From Aliiroseovarius halocynthiae (GTDB lineage: Bacteria > Pseudomonadota > Alphaproteobacteria > Rhodobacterales > Rhodobacteraceae), in contig NZ_ML660020.1 in assembly GCF_007004645.1 (NCBI RefSeq), forward strand, positions 1 to 64,000: DNA of 64,000 nucleotides. The letters run 5' to 3'. The notes beneath the pieces are model-generated. The model had not been told where the DNA came from. It was given only the letters and a program-made list of their open reading frames with translations, and ran no database searches. A program made the position numbers and the translations under genes. This document shows positions 1-8,247 of the stretch, piece after piece; the first letter of the stretch is position 1, and each line of letters begins with the position of its first letter.

Positions 1-405
1 TGGACCAGTCAGATGAGGCTGCTCAGGCGAGTCTTTCCACTTTGCCCGCCACTCATTTAATTCACCCCTCGATTTAGGGTTCTCCCAAAGTTTCGCCGGA
101 TCGTCAGCAAACTCATGAGCAAAGCGCAATGCCCATAACCGATAATCAGCTTTGGTTCGCTCACCTGTCGGCATTGCAGTGCTGTCGAGAAAATCATCCA
201 CCATCTGAGGGGGCATGTACTGGCTTGAAAACCGTGTTCGTACAGCATCCGCAAACGCAATCAAAAACTCAGGGTCTCGTGGATCTCGAAAAGTAGAAGT
301 CCAGAAATTCGGACCACCGCGCCAAGCATAGAAGTAGTAGAGTGGGCCATTCTTGGTTATCTTTTTGACCCTGTGAACACCTTTGGGGAGACTAGGTGGC
401 GGCAA
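1..405 (-). CDS. Tyrosine-type site-specific integrase, N-terminal part (runs off left edge)
   Basis: An open frame of 135 codons continues without a stop to the window edge. It reads LPPPSLPKGVHRVKK, then a Y-Y-F-Y-A-W-R-G-G-P stretch and a DPRDPEFL segment, the start typical of alphaproteobacterial phage/island integrases. Their N-terminal part binds arm-type and core sites. The catalytic half (R-H-R-Y residues) lies outside the window, so activity cannot be judged. I chose a TTG start at 405-403 because a GGAGG stands 7 nt upstream; no ATG fits. The start overlaps the end of the Xis-like gene upstream, a usual int/xis coupling. This marks the edge of an integrated element. Family call is fairly sure; the start is less so. 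Confidence 0.7.
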   Translation of the reverse strand, partial: MPPPSLPKGVHRVKKITKNGPLYYFYAWRGGPNFWTSTFRDPRDPEFLIAFADAVRTRFSSQYMPPQMVDDFLDSTAMPTGERTKADYRLWALRFAHEFADDPAKLWENPKSRGELNEWRAKWKDSPEQPHLTGP

Positions 406-646
406 TTCTCGCCCTCCGCACTTCGACCAAGTCACATTCATCATCTACACCGGCTATCGCCGCACTCAACCCTTGCACCAAATCAAGTTTCATTCGAACC
501 AATTTGGGGTCGTACCATCCTCTTCTACCAGGCACCGACAGAATTCCCATGTTGCGGCAGAATTCATAGAACGCTGCATTCGGCTCGCAATACCCTAAAG
601 ACCTAGCCAGCTCACGCGAAGAAATCAGACGTATTTCACTTAACAT
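392..646 (-). CDS. Xis-like / helix-turn-helix DNA-binding protein of an integrated element
   Basis: This 84-residue basic protein has a helix-turn-helix-like segment near its start (SSRELARSLGYCEPNAAF) and a G-R-R-G-W-Y-D wing-like stretch. It resembles small excisionase-type or regulatory proteins found beside integrases in Rhodobacteraceae islands. The ATG at 646-644 is preferred over the upstream in-frame ATG because a G-rich ribosome-binding site lies just before it. Its 3' end overlaps the integrase start, so the two are probably translated together and would control excision. The role is inferred from position and fold; sequence alone does not separate an excisionase from a simple repressor. 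Confidence 0.5.
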   Translation of the reverse strand: MLSEIRLISSRELARSLGYCEPNAAFYEFCRNMGILSVPGRRGWYDPKLVRMKLDLVQGLSAAIAGVDDECDLVEVRRARIAAT

Positions 647-836
647 CTTGGTCCCCCGCTGGAGGCCGCGTCGCGCTCTCAAACATCGCCGCTCGCAGGC
701 AAGCTACTATTTGGGAGCCCTATGATCGGATGTTCCTCTTTGCCTCAACCTCCAGCCAAGCTTTTACATCAACGGGCAAATTTACCTTGAACTGAACCTG
801 CAACACAATCATCTCCGGACAAAATTTGTCCATTGT

Positions 837-1166
837 GTGCTCATGAAAGACGCTGATTTGCTACAATTCAAACTTATGCTGCCCGCACCGTTGAAGGCTC
901 GTGTGGAAGAACAGGCGGCGCTGAACCGCCGGAGTCTATCGCAAGAAATTGTAACAGCGCTTGAGGAGAGATATCCACTTCCAAAACCCGAGAAAGTTTC
1001 GGACCCGGCAGCAAAAATTCTGTACTGGCTCGCCGCAAGAATCCGCAGACGGCAGCCGAAACTAGGTTCCCTACGCGACAAACAAGCTGCCCTCTATGAA
1101 GGAATTGCCGCCGATTTGGAAACGCGCATGGAAACTATTGAGGGAACAACAAAAATTGAAAAATAG
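837..1166 (+). CDS. Arc-family ribbon-helix-helix DNA-binding protein
   Basis: The protein is 109 residues. Its first 45 residues form a ribbon-helix-helix domain of the Arc type: a short beta strand (LLQFKLMLP), then KARVEEQAALNRRSLSQEIV and a second helix ending ALEERYP. Such proteins dimerise and insert the beta ribbon into the DNA major groove. The remaining 60 residues are charged, helical and of no recognised family. It diverges from the xis/int pair, so it may repress those genes. A second ATG two codons in (843) is an equally good start. Function as a DNA-binding repressor is inferred from the family; the target is unknown. Confidence 0.65.
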   Translation: MLMKDADLLQFKLMLPAPLKARVEEQAALNRRSLSQEIVTALEERYPLPKPEKVSDPAAKILYWLAARIRRRQPKLGSLRDKQAALYEGIAADLETRMETIEGTTKIEK

Positions 1167-1194
1167 GGAATGCGAGTCATTGATAACAACGTGA

Positions 1195-1437
1195 CTCAAC
1201 GAGGCAAAAAATGACCAACGGGCAACAATCTATTCAAACCGACATTCAAGCAATTGTGTCCGTCGCCATGAGGTCGCAGATGTCCTGTCCGGATCCGATC
1301 TCCCGCAGTTCGTTTCGGTCATCGAATATCCGACGACCAACGCGATCAAGGCCGTATTTAACAGTCCAGAGTACCTTGCGCTTAAACCAGTTCGGGAACA
1401 GGCCTTCAGTCGATACGAGGTTTGCGTGACTGCATAG
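1195..1437 (+). pseudogene. Remnant of a DUF1330 protein (5' end lost)
   Basis: One frame of this stretch, open only from 1195 and without ATG, GTG or TTG, ends with the C-terminal signature of DUF1330 proteins: an F-V-S-V-I-E-Y-P strand, then A-V-F-N-S-P-E-Y-L-A-L-K-P, then F-S-R-Y-E-V-C-V. DUF1330 proteins are about 95 residues with a ferredoxin-like dimeric alpha/beta barrel. Only roughly the last 60 residues are recognisable here, and the N-terminal strand is gone. It sits between the element genes and the HxlR block, so element insertion or deletion may have cut it. The overlapping 72-codon frame starting at 1211 carries no recognisable protein. Confidence 0.5.
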
Positions 1438-1583
1438 GTCAGGACACCCAATACCGAAGTTACTTAACACATCGTACGAGTCCGCGCTGTTTGAAGCATT
1501 TACTGAAACTGAGGTGGCTATCTGCTGTAGGCGTTAGCGCGCCAAGCGGCTGGAGACCTACATCTCGGCAATCAGCCGTTGGC

Positions 1584-1943
1584 CTAATTTTTTCCGTCAT
1601 TCTGTTCCCACCACGCATGCATCGCGCGGAACATATCGGTCAGGGCCATCGCCTTTGGCGTGGCTGAATACTCGACCCTTGGTGGCACCTCAGCATAGAC
1701 CTTTCGATTGACGAGCCCGTCCTTCTCAAGCGCGCGCAGTTGATTCGTAAGCATGGTCTGAGTGACCCCATCGATCATGCGTTTGAGTTCGTTGAACCGT
1801 TTGGTTCCGCGGAAAATCAGGATCTGTAAAACGATCAACTTCCACTTTCCCCCAATCAATTTTGCGATATCCGGCATCGGGCAAAGCGGTTCATTTTCAG
1901 CCACTTGAGGCTGCTGTTCGTTTCGAGATCGGTCCAACGCCAT
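1584..1943 (-). CDS. HxlR-family winged-helix transcriptional regulator
   Basis: The 119-residue protein has the HxlR layout: Cys21-Pro22 near the start, a winged helix (residues ~30-105) with LIGGKWKLIVLQIL, RFNELKRMIDGVTQTMLTNQLRALEKDGLVNR and a wing ending RVEYSATP, then a dimerisation helix. HxlR regulators such as YodB and HypR often sense oxidants or electrophiles through this cysteine. The start at 1943 has GGAGG 11 nt upstream; an upstream ATG at 1970 overlaps that site and is less likely. It diverges from the GST gene with a 119-bp gap holding a perfect palindrome, so it probably controls itself and the detoxification row. Confidence 0.85.
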   Translation of the reverse strand: MALDRSRNEQQPQVAENEPLCPMPDIAKLIGGKWKLIVLQILIFRGTKRFNELKRMIDGVTQTMLTNQLRALEKDGLVNRKVYAEVPPRVEYSATPKAMALTDMFRAMHAWWEQNDGKN

Positions 1944-1983
1944 CGGGTTTTTGCCCTCCAATAGTATCAAAAAGCGTACTACA

Positions 1984-1997
1984 GCAGAAAATTCTGC
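1984..1997. promoter_or_regulatory. Palindrome between the HxlR gene and the GST gene, candidate HxlR operator
   Basis: GCAGAA-AA-TTCTGC is a perfect 6-bp inverted repeat with a 2-nt centre, in the gap between the two divergent genes. HxlR-type regulators bind short inverted repeats in such gaps. The link to this regulator is inferred from position only. Confidence 0.4.
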
Positions 1998-2062
1998 CTA
2001 CTTGTGGAATGATACTGCATTCATATCTTTTCGCCAACCAGCCACATTGGAAGGACGGAACG

Positions 2063-2761
2063 ATGACCCCAACACTCTACCACTTCAGCGGCGCACCGCG
2101 ATCCTGGCGCGTTCTTCTGGCTTTCGCCTTTAAGGGGCTCAAGCTCGAACACCAGTTGTTGAGCTACGCAAATGGTGACCATCGCACAGAGACATTTTTG
2201 GAACTGAACCCGCGTGGGACTACGCCGGTCTTGACCATCGGGACGACCAAACTGCGTGACTCCATCGCCATTCTGGCGTGGCTAGATCACGCATATCCAG
2301 AAACGCCACTTTTTGGCGCGACCCCTGATGAGGCGGCCGAGATCTGGCAAATCGCGATGGAATGCACCGAGTTCCTACGCGAAGCCAGCCATGTGTTGCT
2401 GCTTCAGGCATTTGCATCCAATGGGAAGCCCCCGTCACAGGGCAGCCCCGAGCACGCAACCTTGCAAACAGGTGCCGAGCTTATGCATGCCGAGTGCCGC
2501 TACCTCGAAAAGCTTCTGTCGGACGGACGGCCGTTCTTGGCCGGTGACGCGCCGACAGCTGCTGATGCAATCGCATACCCGGAAATACGCCTTATGGAAC
2601 GTGCTGTGACAACCAAGCACGAGCTGATGGCCGGCATCGGATTTGGCGATCCGCCCGCGCTTTATCCCCTCACCGCGGCTTGGAAAGCCCGGCTCAGCGC
2701 GATGCCGGAAGTGGCCGCAACACTGCCGGAACACTGGAACGTCGGACAAGAAGCCGCCTGA
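2063..2761 (+). CDS. Glutathione S-transferase family protein
   Basis: This 232-residue protein matches the cytosolic GST fold. Residues 1-78 form the thioredoxin-like domain with S9-G-A-P-R-S-W-R at the glutathione site, N49-P-R-G-T-T-P55 containing the cis-proline, and D66-S67 which contacts the glutathione gamma-glutamyl group. Residues ~85-215 form the all-helical substrate domain. It would conjugate or reduce electrophilic compounds in the cytoplasm. The ATG at 2063 follows AAGGACGG. It is first in a same-strand row with DUF899, DUF2182 and NTF2-like genes and diverges from an HxlR regulator, which suggests an inducible stress response. The substrate cannot be told from sequence. Confidence 0.85.
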   Translation: MTPTLYHFSGAPRSWRVLLAFAFKGLKLEHQLLSYANGDHRTETFLELNPRGTTPVLTIGTTKLRDSIAILAWLDHAYPETPLFGATPDEAAEIWQIAMECTEFLREASHVLLLQAFASNGKPPSQGSPEHATLQTGAELMHAECRYLEKLLSDGRPFLAGDAPTAADAIAYPEIRLMERAVTTKHELMAGIGFGDPPALYPLTAAWKARLSAMPEVAATLPEHWNVGQEAA

Positions 2762-2785
2762 TCACATGAACAAAGGAACCCTGAT

Positions 2786-3490
2786 ATGACCAATCCAACG
2801 ATTGCCAGCCGCGCCGAATGGCTTGAGGCACGTAAAGCGCTGCTCGAACAAGAAAAGGCTCACACAAAGCAGAAGGACGCGCTGGCCGAGGCACGCCGCA
2901 ACCTGCCCTGGGTCAAGATTGACAAAACCTATCGCTTTCAAACCACTGAAGGGGAAAAGACACTCGGTCAGCTGTTTGGCCCTCGCTCTCAACTGATCAC
3001 CTATCATTTCATGTTCGGTCCGGAGTGGGAGAACCCCTGTAAAAGCTGTTCGTTCTGGGCAGATAGCTATAATGGGCTTTCCCCGCATCTGGGCGCGCGT
3101 GACGTCGCATTTGTCGCCGTTTCCTCCGCACCGCTTGAACGCCTGACAGCTTTCAAGGACCGCATGGGCTGGGACTTCGAATGGGTCTCGTCCTTCGGGT
3201 CGGACTTCAATTTCGACTATGACGTCGGCTTTGGCCCGGACCGACCAAAAGAGATGTCGCGGGCGTACAACTTCGGCACCATAGCGGACGCGCCCATCGA
3301 CGAGATGCACGGCACCAGTGTATTCGCGAAAGGTGACGATGGCAGCGTCTTCCACACTTATTCAATGTACGGACGCGGTCTGGACACAACCAATGCGGCC
3401 TATTCCTATATTGACCTGACGCCAAAGGGGCGCAGCGAACCGGCCGAAGGCAATCCGATGGCATGGCTGGAATATCACGATGCCTACTGA
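2786..3490 (+). CDS. DUF899 family thioredoxin-like protein
   Basis: The 234-residue product belongs to the DUF899 family, predicted thioredoxin-like proteins. Visible hallmarks are an N-terminal helical segment (EWLEARKALLEQEKAHT), a strand ending YHFMFGP, a C85-K-S-C88 pair in the usual redox position, and F-A-K-G-D-D-G-S-V-F-H-T-Y-S near the C-terminus. No enzymatic reaction is established for the family, though dithiol redox chemistry is likely. It lies 24 nt after the GST gene and overlaps the next gene by 11 nt, so it is part of the same operon. Length is normal for the family. Confidence 0.85.
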   Translation: MTNPTIASRAEWLEARKALLEQEKAHTKQKDALAEARRNLPWVKIDKTYRFQTTEGEKTLGQLFGPRSQLITYHFMFGPEWENPCKSCSFWADSYNGLSPHLGARDVAFVAVSSAPLERLTAFKDRMGWDFEWVSSFGSDFNFDYDVGFGPDRPKEMSRAYNFGTIADAPIDEMHGTSVFAKGDDGSVFHTYSMYGRGLDTTNAAYSYIDLTPKGRSEPAEGNPMAWLEYHDAY

Positions 3491-4211
3491 CGCAGGTATT
3501 GCGAAGCCCCAACGGGGCTTCGTCATTGCGGTCGCGATGACCGTGGCCAGCTGGATCTTTGTTCTGGCTGGCGCTGGTATGGGGATGAGCCCTTGGGGGA
3601 TGTCAGTGCTGGTCATCCCCCGCCACGGGGGTGGCATGATGATGGCGGTAGATTGGACCGCGACCTATGCCGTGCACATGGTCGTCATGTGGTGGATCAT
3701 GATGCTGGCCATGATGCTTCCGGGCGTTCTTCTGGCCATAAGACTTCGGTGGACGTCCGTCCAATGCTCACCGGAATTCTTGGGCGTCTACGCTACAGTT
3801 TGGTTTGGCTTCAGCGTGTTCGCAACAGGCTTGCAATATGCGTTTCAGAGCGCATCGTGGTTCGATGCGATGCGCATGTTGAGCGTGAACAACGCGCTTT
3901 CGGTCTGCTTGCTGGTGGTTGCCGCTCTGCCTCAGGGCCTGCTGCTGCTCCGGGCGCACCGCCGCACATCTGGGACACCTAACGAGCGCGCGCGATCCGC
4001 CTCAAACTATGCAGTCCGATGTCTGATCTACTCTGCCTCCATGATGCTGCTGATGTTTATCGGCGGGCTCATGAATCTTGTCTGGACGGCTGGGCTAAGC
4101 CTTTGGGCGGCAATACAGAAATCGCCGAACGGCACGATCATCGCGCCTGCGAGCGCTCTCATCATCTGCCTGCTGGTTGGTGCCAATATCTTTCTAAACT
4201 CAAAATACTGA
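3480..4211 (+). CDS. DUF2182 domain integral membrane protein
   Basis: The 243-residue protein is very hydrophobic, with about six membrane segments (roughly residues 15-35, 60-85, 100-125, 145-160, 185-205 and 222-240). The M-V-V-M-W-W-I-M-M-L-A-M-M-L-P stretch is the signature of DUF2182, a family of predicted metal-binding membrane proteins of unproven function. It starts inside the end of the DUF899 gene, which implies translational coupling. In other bacteria DUF2182 genes often sit beside DUF1326 genes; none is visible here. Function unknown. Confidence 0.8.
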   Translation: MPTDAGIAKPQRGFVIAVAMTVASWIFVLAGAGMGMSPWGMSVLVIPRHGGGMMMAVDWTATYAVHMVVMWWIMMLAMMLPGVLLAIRLRWTSVQCSPEFLGVYATVWFGFSVFATGLQYAFQSASWFDAMRMLSVNNALSVCLLVVAALPQGLLLLRAHRRTSGTPNERARSASNYAVRCLIYSASMMLLMFIGGLMNLVWTAGLSLWAAIQKSPNGTIIAPASALIICLLVGANIFLNSKY

Positions 4212-4224
4212 AGGGAACCACAAA

Positions 4225-4791
4225 ATGGGCATGCTGACATCCAAAGGTCAAACGCTCACCCGCCGCCTTGCCGTTACAAAGCTATTAACGCTGGGCATTG
4301 CCGGAGCATCTATAAGCGTATCGCAAGCAAATGCGCACCCGGCTGCGCCGTCCAGCCGAGACGACCAAAATGCCATCAACGAGCTGCTCATCGCCTATGC
4401 GACCGCACTTGACGAAGGGCGCATTGAAGATTGTGCGGAATTGTTCGCACAGGCGGAATTTACGATCGAGACCGTTGCAACAGTTCAAGGGGCGAAGGCG
4501 GTGATGGGTTTGTTTTCGGGGATTATCCTGTATGAAGACGGCACCCCCAGAACCAAACATGTTGTCACCAATACAGACATCATCATTGGCAAAGATACGC
4601 AAACAGCAACCGCTAAAAGCTATCTGACAGTGTTTCAACAGGCTGGCGGGGCTCCGCTGCAGCCGATTTTTTCCGGTGCGTATGACGATCAGTTCCAAAA
4701 GACCGATGGCATCTGGCATTTCAAAAAGCGAACGGTTTCAGGCCCTCTTTTTGGTGACATGAGCAAGCACCTTCGACATCCACCGAACTAA
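4225..4791 (+). CDS. SnoaL/NTF2-like protein with Tat-like signal peptide
   Basis: The 188-residue product begins with a twin-arginine-like leader (T12-R13-R14-L-A-V-T-K followed by a hydrophobic run to about residue 35), which predicts export. The mature part has the SnoaL/NTF2-like cone fold: INELLIAYATALDEGRIEDCAELF, a central strand region and W-H-F-K-K-R near the end. Members include steroid isomerases, polyketide cyclases and many uncharacterised proteins, so the reaction is open. It follows DUF2182 by 13 nt and ends the row. An NTF2-like domain exported by Tat is unusual but known. Confidence 0.75.
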   Translation: MGMLTSKGQTLTRRLAVTKLLTLGIAGASISVSQANAHPAAPSSRDDQNAINELLIAYATALDEGRIEDCAELFAQAEFTIETVATVQGAKAVMGLFSGIILYEDGTPRTKHVVTNTDIIIGKDTQTATAKSYLTVFQQAGGAPLQPIFSGAYDDQFQKTDGIWHFKKRTVSGPLFGDMSKHLRHPPN

Positions 4792-4845
4792 CACATCAAA
4801 GCTAACCCGCAGAAAAGCGGATCAAACACATGCCGAGGGCCATTG

Positions 4846-5231
4846 GGCCCGTCAAGAGCGGTGACTTGGCAGTTATTCAATTACATGGATGTGGACTTCT
4901 GCGTTGCCCCCTGAAAAGAGGCATAGGAAAAGCGCGGCGCGGCGGAAACCTTCAACACCAATTAAGGTAGCCAATTTACCATTGGCATTTGGATCGACAC
5001 GCCGATGGGTGCAAAGATCAGTGTGGACGGCAAAGGAGCGTGGCGCGGCAATTGCATGATTGAGCGACTTTGGCGGTCGATGGGGTATGAATGCGTTAAT
5101 CAGAATGCTTTTGAGGCAGGTTCTGAATGCGGGCAGAGATTGGCAAATGGTTGGTCTAATACATCTCTGAACACCCACCCCACGATGAGGCCTATGCCAG
5201 CAAAACAGAACCGATGAGGTTGGCAAACTAG
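4846..5231 (+). pseudogene. Decayed IS3-family transposase (OrfB, rve domain)
   Basis: Reading 4846-5133 in one frame gives a degraded integrase-core sequence: S-R-A-V-T-W-Q, M-D-V-D-F-C-V, then G-S-Q-F-T, I-S-V-D-G-K-G-A-W and I-E-R-L-W-R-S-M-G-Y-E-C-V. These match the conserved NTDQGSQFT, SMDGKGRW and ERLWRS.KYE blocks of IS3 OrfB. Three in-frame stops interrupt the first part. After N-A-F-E-A-G-S-E the frame shifts, and the end continues in another frame as M-R-A-E-I-G-K-W-L-V, then D-E-A-Y-A-S-K-T-E-P-M-R-L-A-N to a stop at 5229. The element is therefore inactive. No inverted repeats or partner orfA were found. Confidence 0.75.
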
Positions 5232-5457
5232 GTGAAACTCCGATCCATCTTAACGGGGCTGCAAACTGGTAGAAAAACGAAGGCAAGCGTAGGCTCAATC
5301 ACGCCTCCAACTCTCCTGCGTGGAGGAGAGCAATTGACCGCTCTTGGGATCATTGACGAGTATATCAGGAAGATTTACATTCAGTTCAAGCGCCGCCTGC
5401 GGTTTATTTCAGCCAAATAGCCATCATTAACCAAGCCATCGAAGCGAACGATTTACC

Positions 5458-6990
5458 ATGACGCAATATCGTGTTCTGCTGGCATATGTGCTGGTAGTTT
5501 CTGCTGTCGCCTTGCCCATTTTGGCAAACCCTTATCTGCCGTTGGTGGACCTGCCGAACCACATCGCCCGTCATTTTATCGTGGCAAACCCGCAATCTGC
5601 GGCAAGCCGCTACTTCGATTATCAGCTCGACTTGACGCCGAACTCTGCTGTCGACCTGTTGTGGAGCCTCACGCGGCATCCCTTAGATCCAGTCAGGTTT
5701 TCTCATTTTGCATTCTTGGTGTATGCTGCAAATCTGGTGGCGGCGTCTATGGTTTTGGCCCGTGCTGTCCACGGACGCTGGCTGGCCTGGCCAGCGGCAA
5801 GCGGGCTGCTTGTCTACAATGCGCCATTCTTCTGGGGATTCCAGAACTTCGTTTTTATGGTGCCTTTCGCGATCTACGGACTAGCCCTTTGGCTGCAAAC
5901 AGAGCGGTATCCGAATTGGTTGCGCGTCGCTGTGTTTGTGCCCATCTGTGTGATACTGTTCTGGGGGCATCTGTTTGCCTTTGGACTTCTGGCCGTGGCA
6001 GTGGTCGGACGAGAATTGCAACGCGTGTTCGAGGCTGGCAAGGCATGGCCCAAGACGTTTTTGGCCAACATCTCACTGGCCATACCTTTCCTGATCCCAA
6101 CAGCCCTACTGACATACGTACTCGCAACTGCGCCGGCCAACCCAGCCGCAGCACCTTCGGTTTTTGGCACATTCACAGATCGTCTCTATATGCTGATTTC
6201 ACCGCTGGGTGAAGCTGCCGGGGCTGGCGCCACTTTGAAACCCGTTGGGGCGATCGTACTTGGCCTGTTGCTTCTACTGTTTTATTTCGGCAAGCGTAGT
6301 GCCGCACCGCATCTGCATGTTGCTCTTCGGATGAAGGGACCACTTATCGCCGTTCTATTGCTTTGCCTGTTGATCCCAGCATCAATCAATGGCGTGACAT
6401 TGGTTCATATACGGTTTCCCTTTGTCTTGATGATCTTGTTTATCGCCGCAAGTCGCTGGCAGAATCTGCACCAGTCCACGGCGCGGGTGATCTCAGTCGC
6501 GATCGCTGCCGCTTTAATTTTACGAGGAGGGGAATTCTATGTGAATGCAGCCGACTACAGTCGGGATGTAAACACGCTGAAACAGGTTCTGAAGGTGGTT
6601 CCCGAAGGTTCACGCATTTTACCCATCCGCAGCCAAGGAAATGAGCGGGATACACGCTTTTGGCATATTCAAGCCTATGCAGTTCCCATGGCCGAAAGCT
6701 TCGTTCCAACTTTGTTTCAAGGTGTCCATTTTCTTCGGTTGAAACCAGAATGGACGGATTCTGCCCATCCAGCCGCTATGTCCATAGACCAACGTCGAAT
6801 TCTCGACGCGAATGGAGGACTAATCGATCAAAATGCGGGTGGGGACGAGGATTTTTGGTTCGATTGGCAAGAAAAATTCACACATCTACTTCTGATAGAT
6901 CCGCCATCCGAAGATTGGCCTGCTGCCAAGAACTTGCAACGGATCGACCAACATGGACGTTTCACACTGTTTGAGATCCTACCAGAATAG
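5458..6990 (+). CDS. Polytopic membrane protein of unknown function, GT-C-like architecture
   Basis: The 510-residue protein has about nine or ten membrane segments in residues 1-360 and a soluble C-terminal domain (~370-510). The first periplasmic loop reads N-P-Y-L-P-L-V-D-L-P-N-H. An acidic residue in this loop, many helices and a C-terminal soluble domain recall GT-C glycosyltransferases such as PMT/ArnT, but no diagnostic motif is seen. It stands alone between an IS3 remnant and the second phosphonate operon. The ATG at 5458 has only a weak ribosome-binding site. Function is unknown; the GT-C idea is a guess from architecture. Confidence 0.6.
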   Translation: MTQYRVLLAYVLVVSAVALPILANPYLPLVDLPNHIARHFIVANPQSAASRYFDYQLDLTPNSAVDLLWSLTRHPLDPVRFSHFAFLVYAANLVAASMVLARAVHGRWLAWPAASGLLVYNAPFFWGFQNFVFMVPFAIYGLALWLQTERYPNWLRVAVFVPICVILFWGHLFAFGLLAVAVVGRELQRVFEAGKAWPKTFLANISLAIPFLIPTALLTYVLATAPANPAAAPSVFGTFTDRLYMLISPLGEAAGAGATLKPVGAIVLGLLLLLFYFGKRSAAPHLHVALRMKGPLIAVLLLCLLIPASINGVTLVHIRFPFVLMILFIAASRWQNLHQSTARVISVAIAAALILRGGEFYVNAADYSRDVNTLKQVLKVVPEGSRILPIRSQGNERDTRFWHIQAYAVPMAESFVPTLFQGVHFLRLKPEWTDSAHPAAMSIDQRRILDANGGLIDQNAGGDEDFWFDWQEKFTHLLLIDPPSEDWPAAKNLQRIDQHGRFTLFEILPE

Positions 6991-7377
6991 GCGTTGAACA
7001 GCACAATTTTCAACTTGCGCCCTTCGTCAGATTTGTTGAAACCAGCGGCGGGCTAATCGAAAGAGAGTTCGGCTCATCTGATTGTTTGAAAATGCAGTGC
7101 ACTGGCTGTGATGCAAACATCGCGCTTCGAGTATATTTTCCTTCCCGTGGAATGGCTTTGCTCCAACCGAAGCAGGCGTCAACGACAGTAGCGAATGCTC
7201 GCCCTGTAGGGTAGCGTTCTCTTTGGCCAACCGACCGTAGCGCAGTTGGATGAATCTGCAGACACTCCAGACTAGTTCGATCTTTGACCCCAAGATTTTA
7301 CAAAACTTTCGTGCTTGGGTCATCTGCGCTTTGTGTTGCCTCGCAATCATTCGGATGAATTTCATCTGGAGAGAGCT
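6991..7377. other. Intergenic stretch without a recognised gene
   Basis: About 390 bp separate the membrane protein gene from the second phnD. A 112-codon frame on the minus strand shows no known domain or good ribosome-binding site. The only feature I can support is the PhnF-like operator at the right end. Confidence 0.5.
7344..7361 (+). promoter_or_regulatory. Candidate PhnF operator upstream of the second phnD
   Basis: The 15-mer TCATTCGGATGAATT (7347-7361) is identical to the core of the perfect palindrome before phnF at 25548-25567. The left arm here is one base short (CAATCAT instead of CAATTCAT). It lies 16 nt before the phnD start, a position where a repressor would block transcription or elongation. 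Confidence 0.5.
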
Positions 7378-8247
7378 ATGAAACTTAAATCAGTTGTTCT
7401 GGGCTTGGGCCTGGCGGCCGCATCCGCATTCGCGGTTACCGCCGAGACATGGAAGCTGGCCGTCACCGACGTTGAAGGCATGGAGCGCCTGCAACTTGAA
7501 TGGGGTCCGTTCAAGGAATCGCTGGAAACAGCGACCGGCGAAACATTCGAATTTTTCGCCGTGAATTCGCGCACCGCCGCAGCAGAAGCCCTGCGCGCGA
7601 AGACGGTTGATTTTGTGGTCACCGGCCCGGCGGAATATGTTGTGATCAACAAGCTGACCAACGCCACACCTTTGATCGGACTTGGTCGCCCAGACTATCA
7701 CTGTGCGATCGTGGTCCGTGCTGACAGCGGCATCAATGTGCCAGCAGACCTGAAAGGCAAGAAGGTTGCTTTCGGTGATATCGGCTCCACATCCAACATG
7801 TTGTGCCCAATGCAGGCCTTGGCAGATCACGGTGTTGATCCTGTGAACGACCTAGAGAAACTGCACACACACCGCAACATCGCGTTTGAAGCCCTGAAAG
7901 CGGGCGACATTGATGCGATGGGCATCAATGCTGGCAAATGGGTCGGCATTCGCAGCAAAGAAACCGAACTGCCCTATGGCGCATTCAAAATCATCGCGCG
8001 TTCGGGCGATCTGCCGAACGACATGATCATGGTCGGTGCGCATGTTCCCGCTTCAAAAGCGGACATGGTAAAAACGGCGATCCTTGAAAACAAAGTCGCT
8101 GTTATCGCGGGCATCACCGCACACGAAGAAAACGACAAATATGTCGGCATGGATTTGGTCGCGATCGAGGACAGCGCCTATGACTATGTGCGCTCGATGT
8201 ATTCCAATGCGGGCTACCCGCAATTCGACAACTTCCTCGGTGAGTGA
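7378..8247 (+). CDS. phnD: Phosphonate/phosphate-type ABC transporter substrate-binding protein, second PhnD
   Basis: This 289-residue protein has a cleavable signal peptide (MKLKSVVLGLGLAAASAFA) and a PhnD-type periplasmic binding fold. A central block reads V-D-F-V-V-T-G-P-A-E-Y-V and a later one K-G-K-K-V-A-F-G-D-I-G-S-T-S-N, where the family binds the phosphonate or phosphite oxyanion. It differs strongly from the other PhnD at 17336-18259, so a different ligand is likely. GGAGAG precedes the ATG. It is first in a seven-gene operon and a candidate PhnF operator lies just upstream. Whether the ligand is a phosphonate, phosphite or a phosphonate ester is not readable from sequence. Confidence 0.85.
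   Translation: MKLKSVVLGLGLAAASAFAVTAETWKLAVTDVEGMERLQLEWGPFKESLETATGETFEFFAVNSRTAAAEALRAKTVDFVVTGPAEYVVINKLTNATPLIGLGRPDYHCAIVVRADSGINVPADLKGKKVAFGDIGSTSNMLCPMQALADHGVDPVNDLEKLHTHRNIAFEALKAGDIDAMGINAGKWVGIRSKETELPYGAFKIIARSGDLPNDMIMVGAHVPASKADMVKTAILENKVAVIAGITAHEENDKYVGMDLVAIEDSAYDYVRSMYSNAGYPQFDNFLGE

Noticed and set aside
57-260. A 67-codon minus-strand frame at the left edge
   Set aside because: The integrase frame covers this region and has clear family sequence.
4873-5298. A 141-codon minus-strand frame
   Set aside because: It is antisense to the IS3 remnant, which explains the sequence better.
7027-7365. A 112-codon minus-strand frame before the second phnD
   Set aside because: No domain, no ribosome-binding site, and it overlaps the phnD promoter region.
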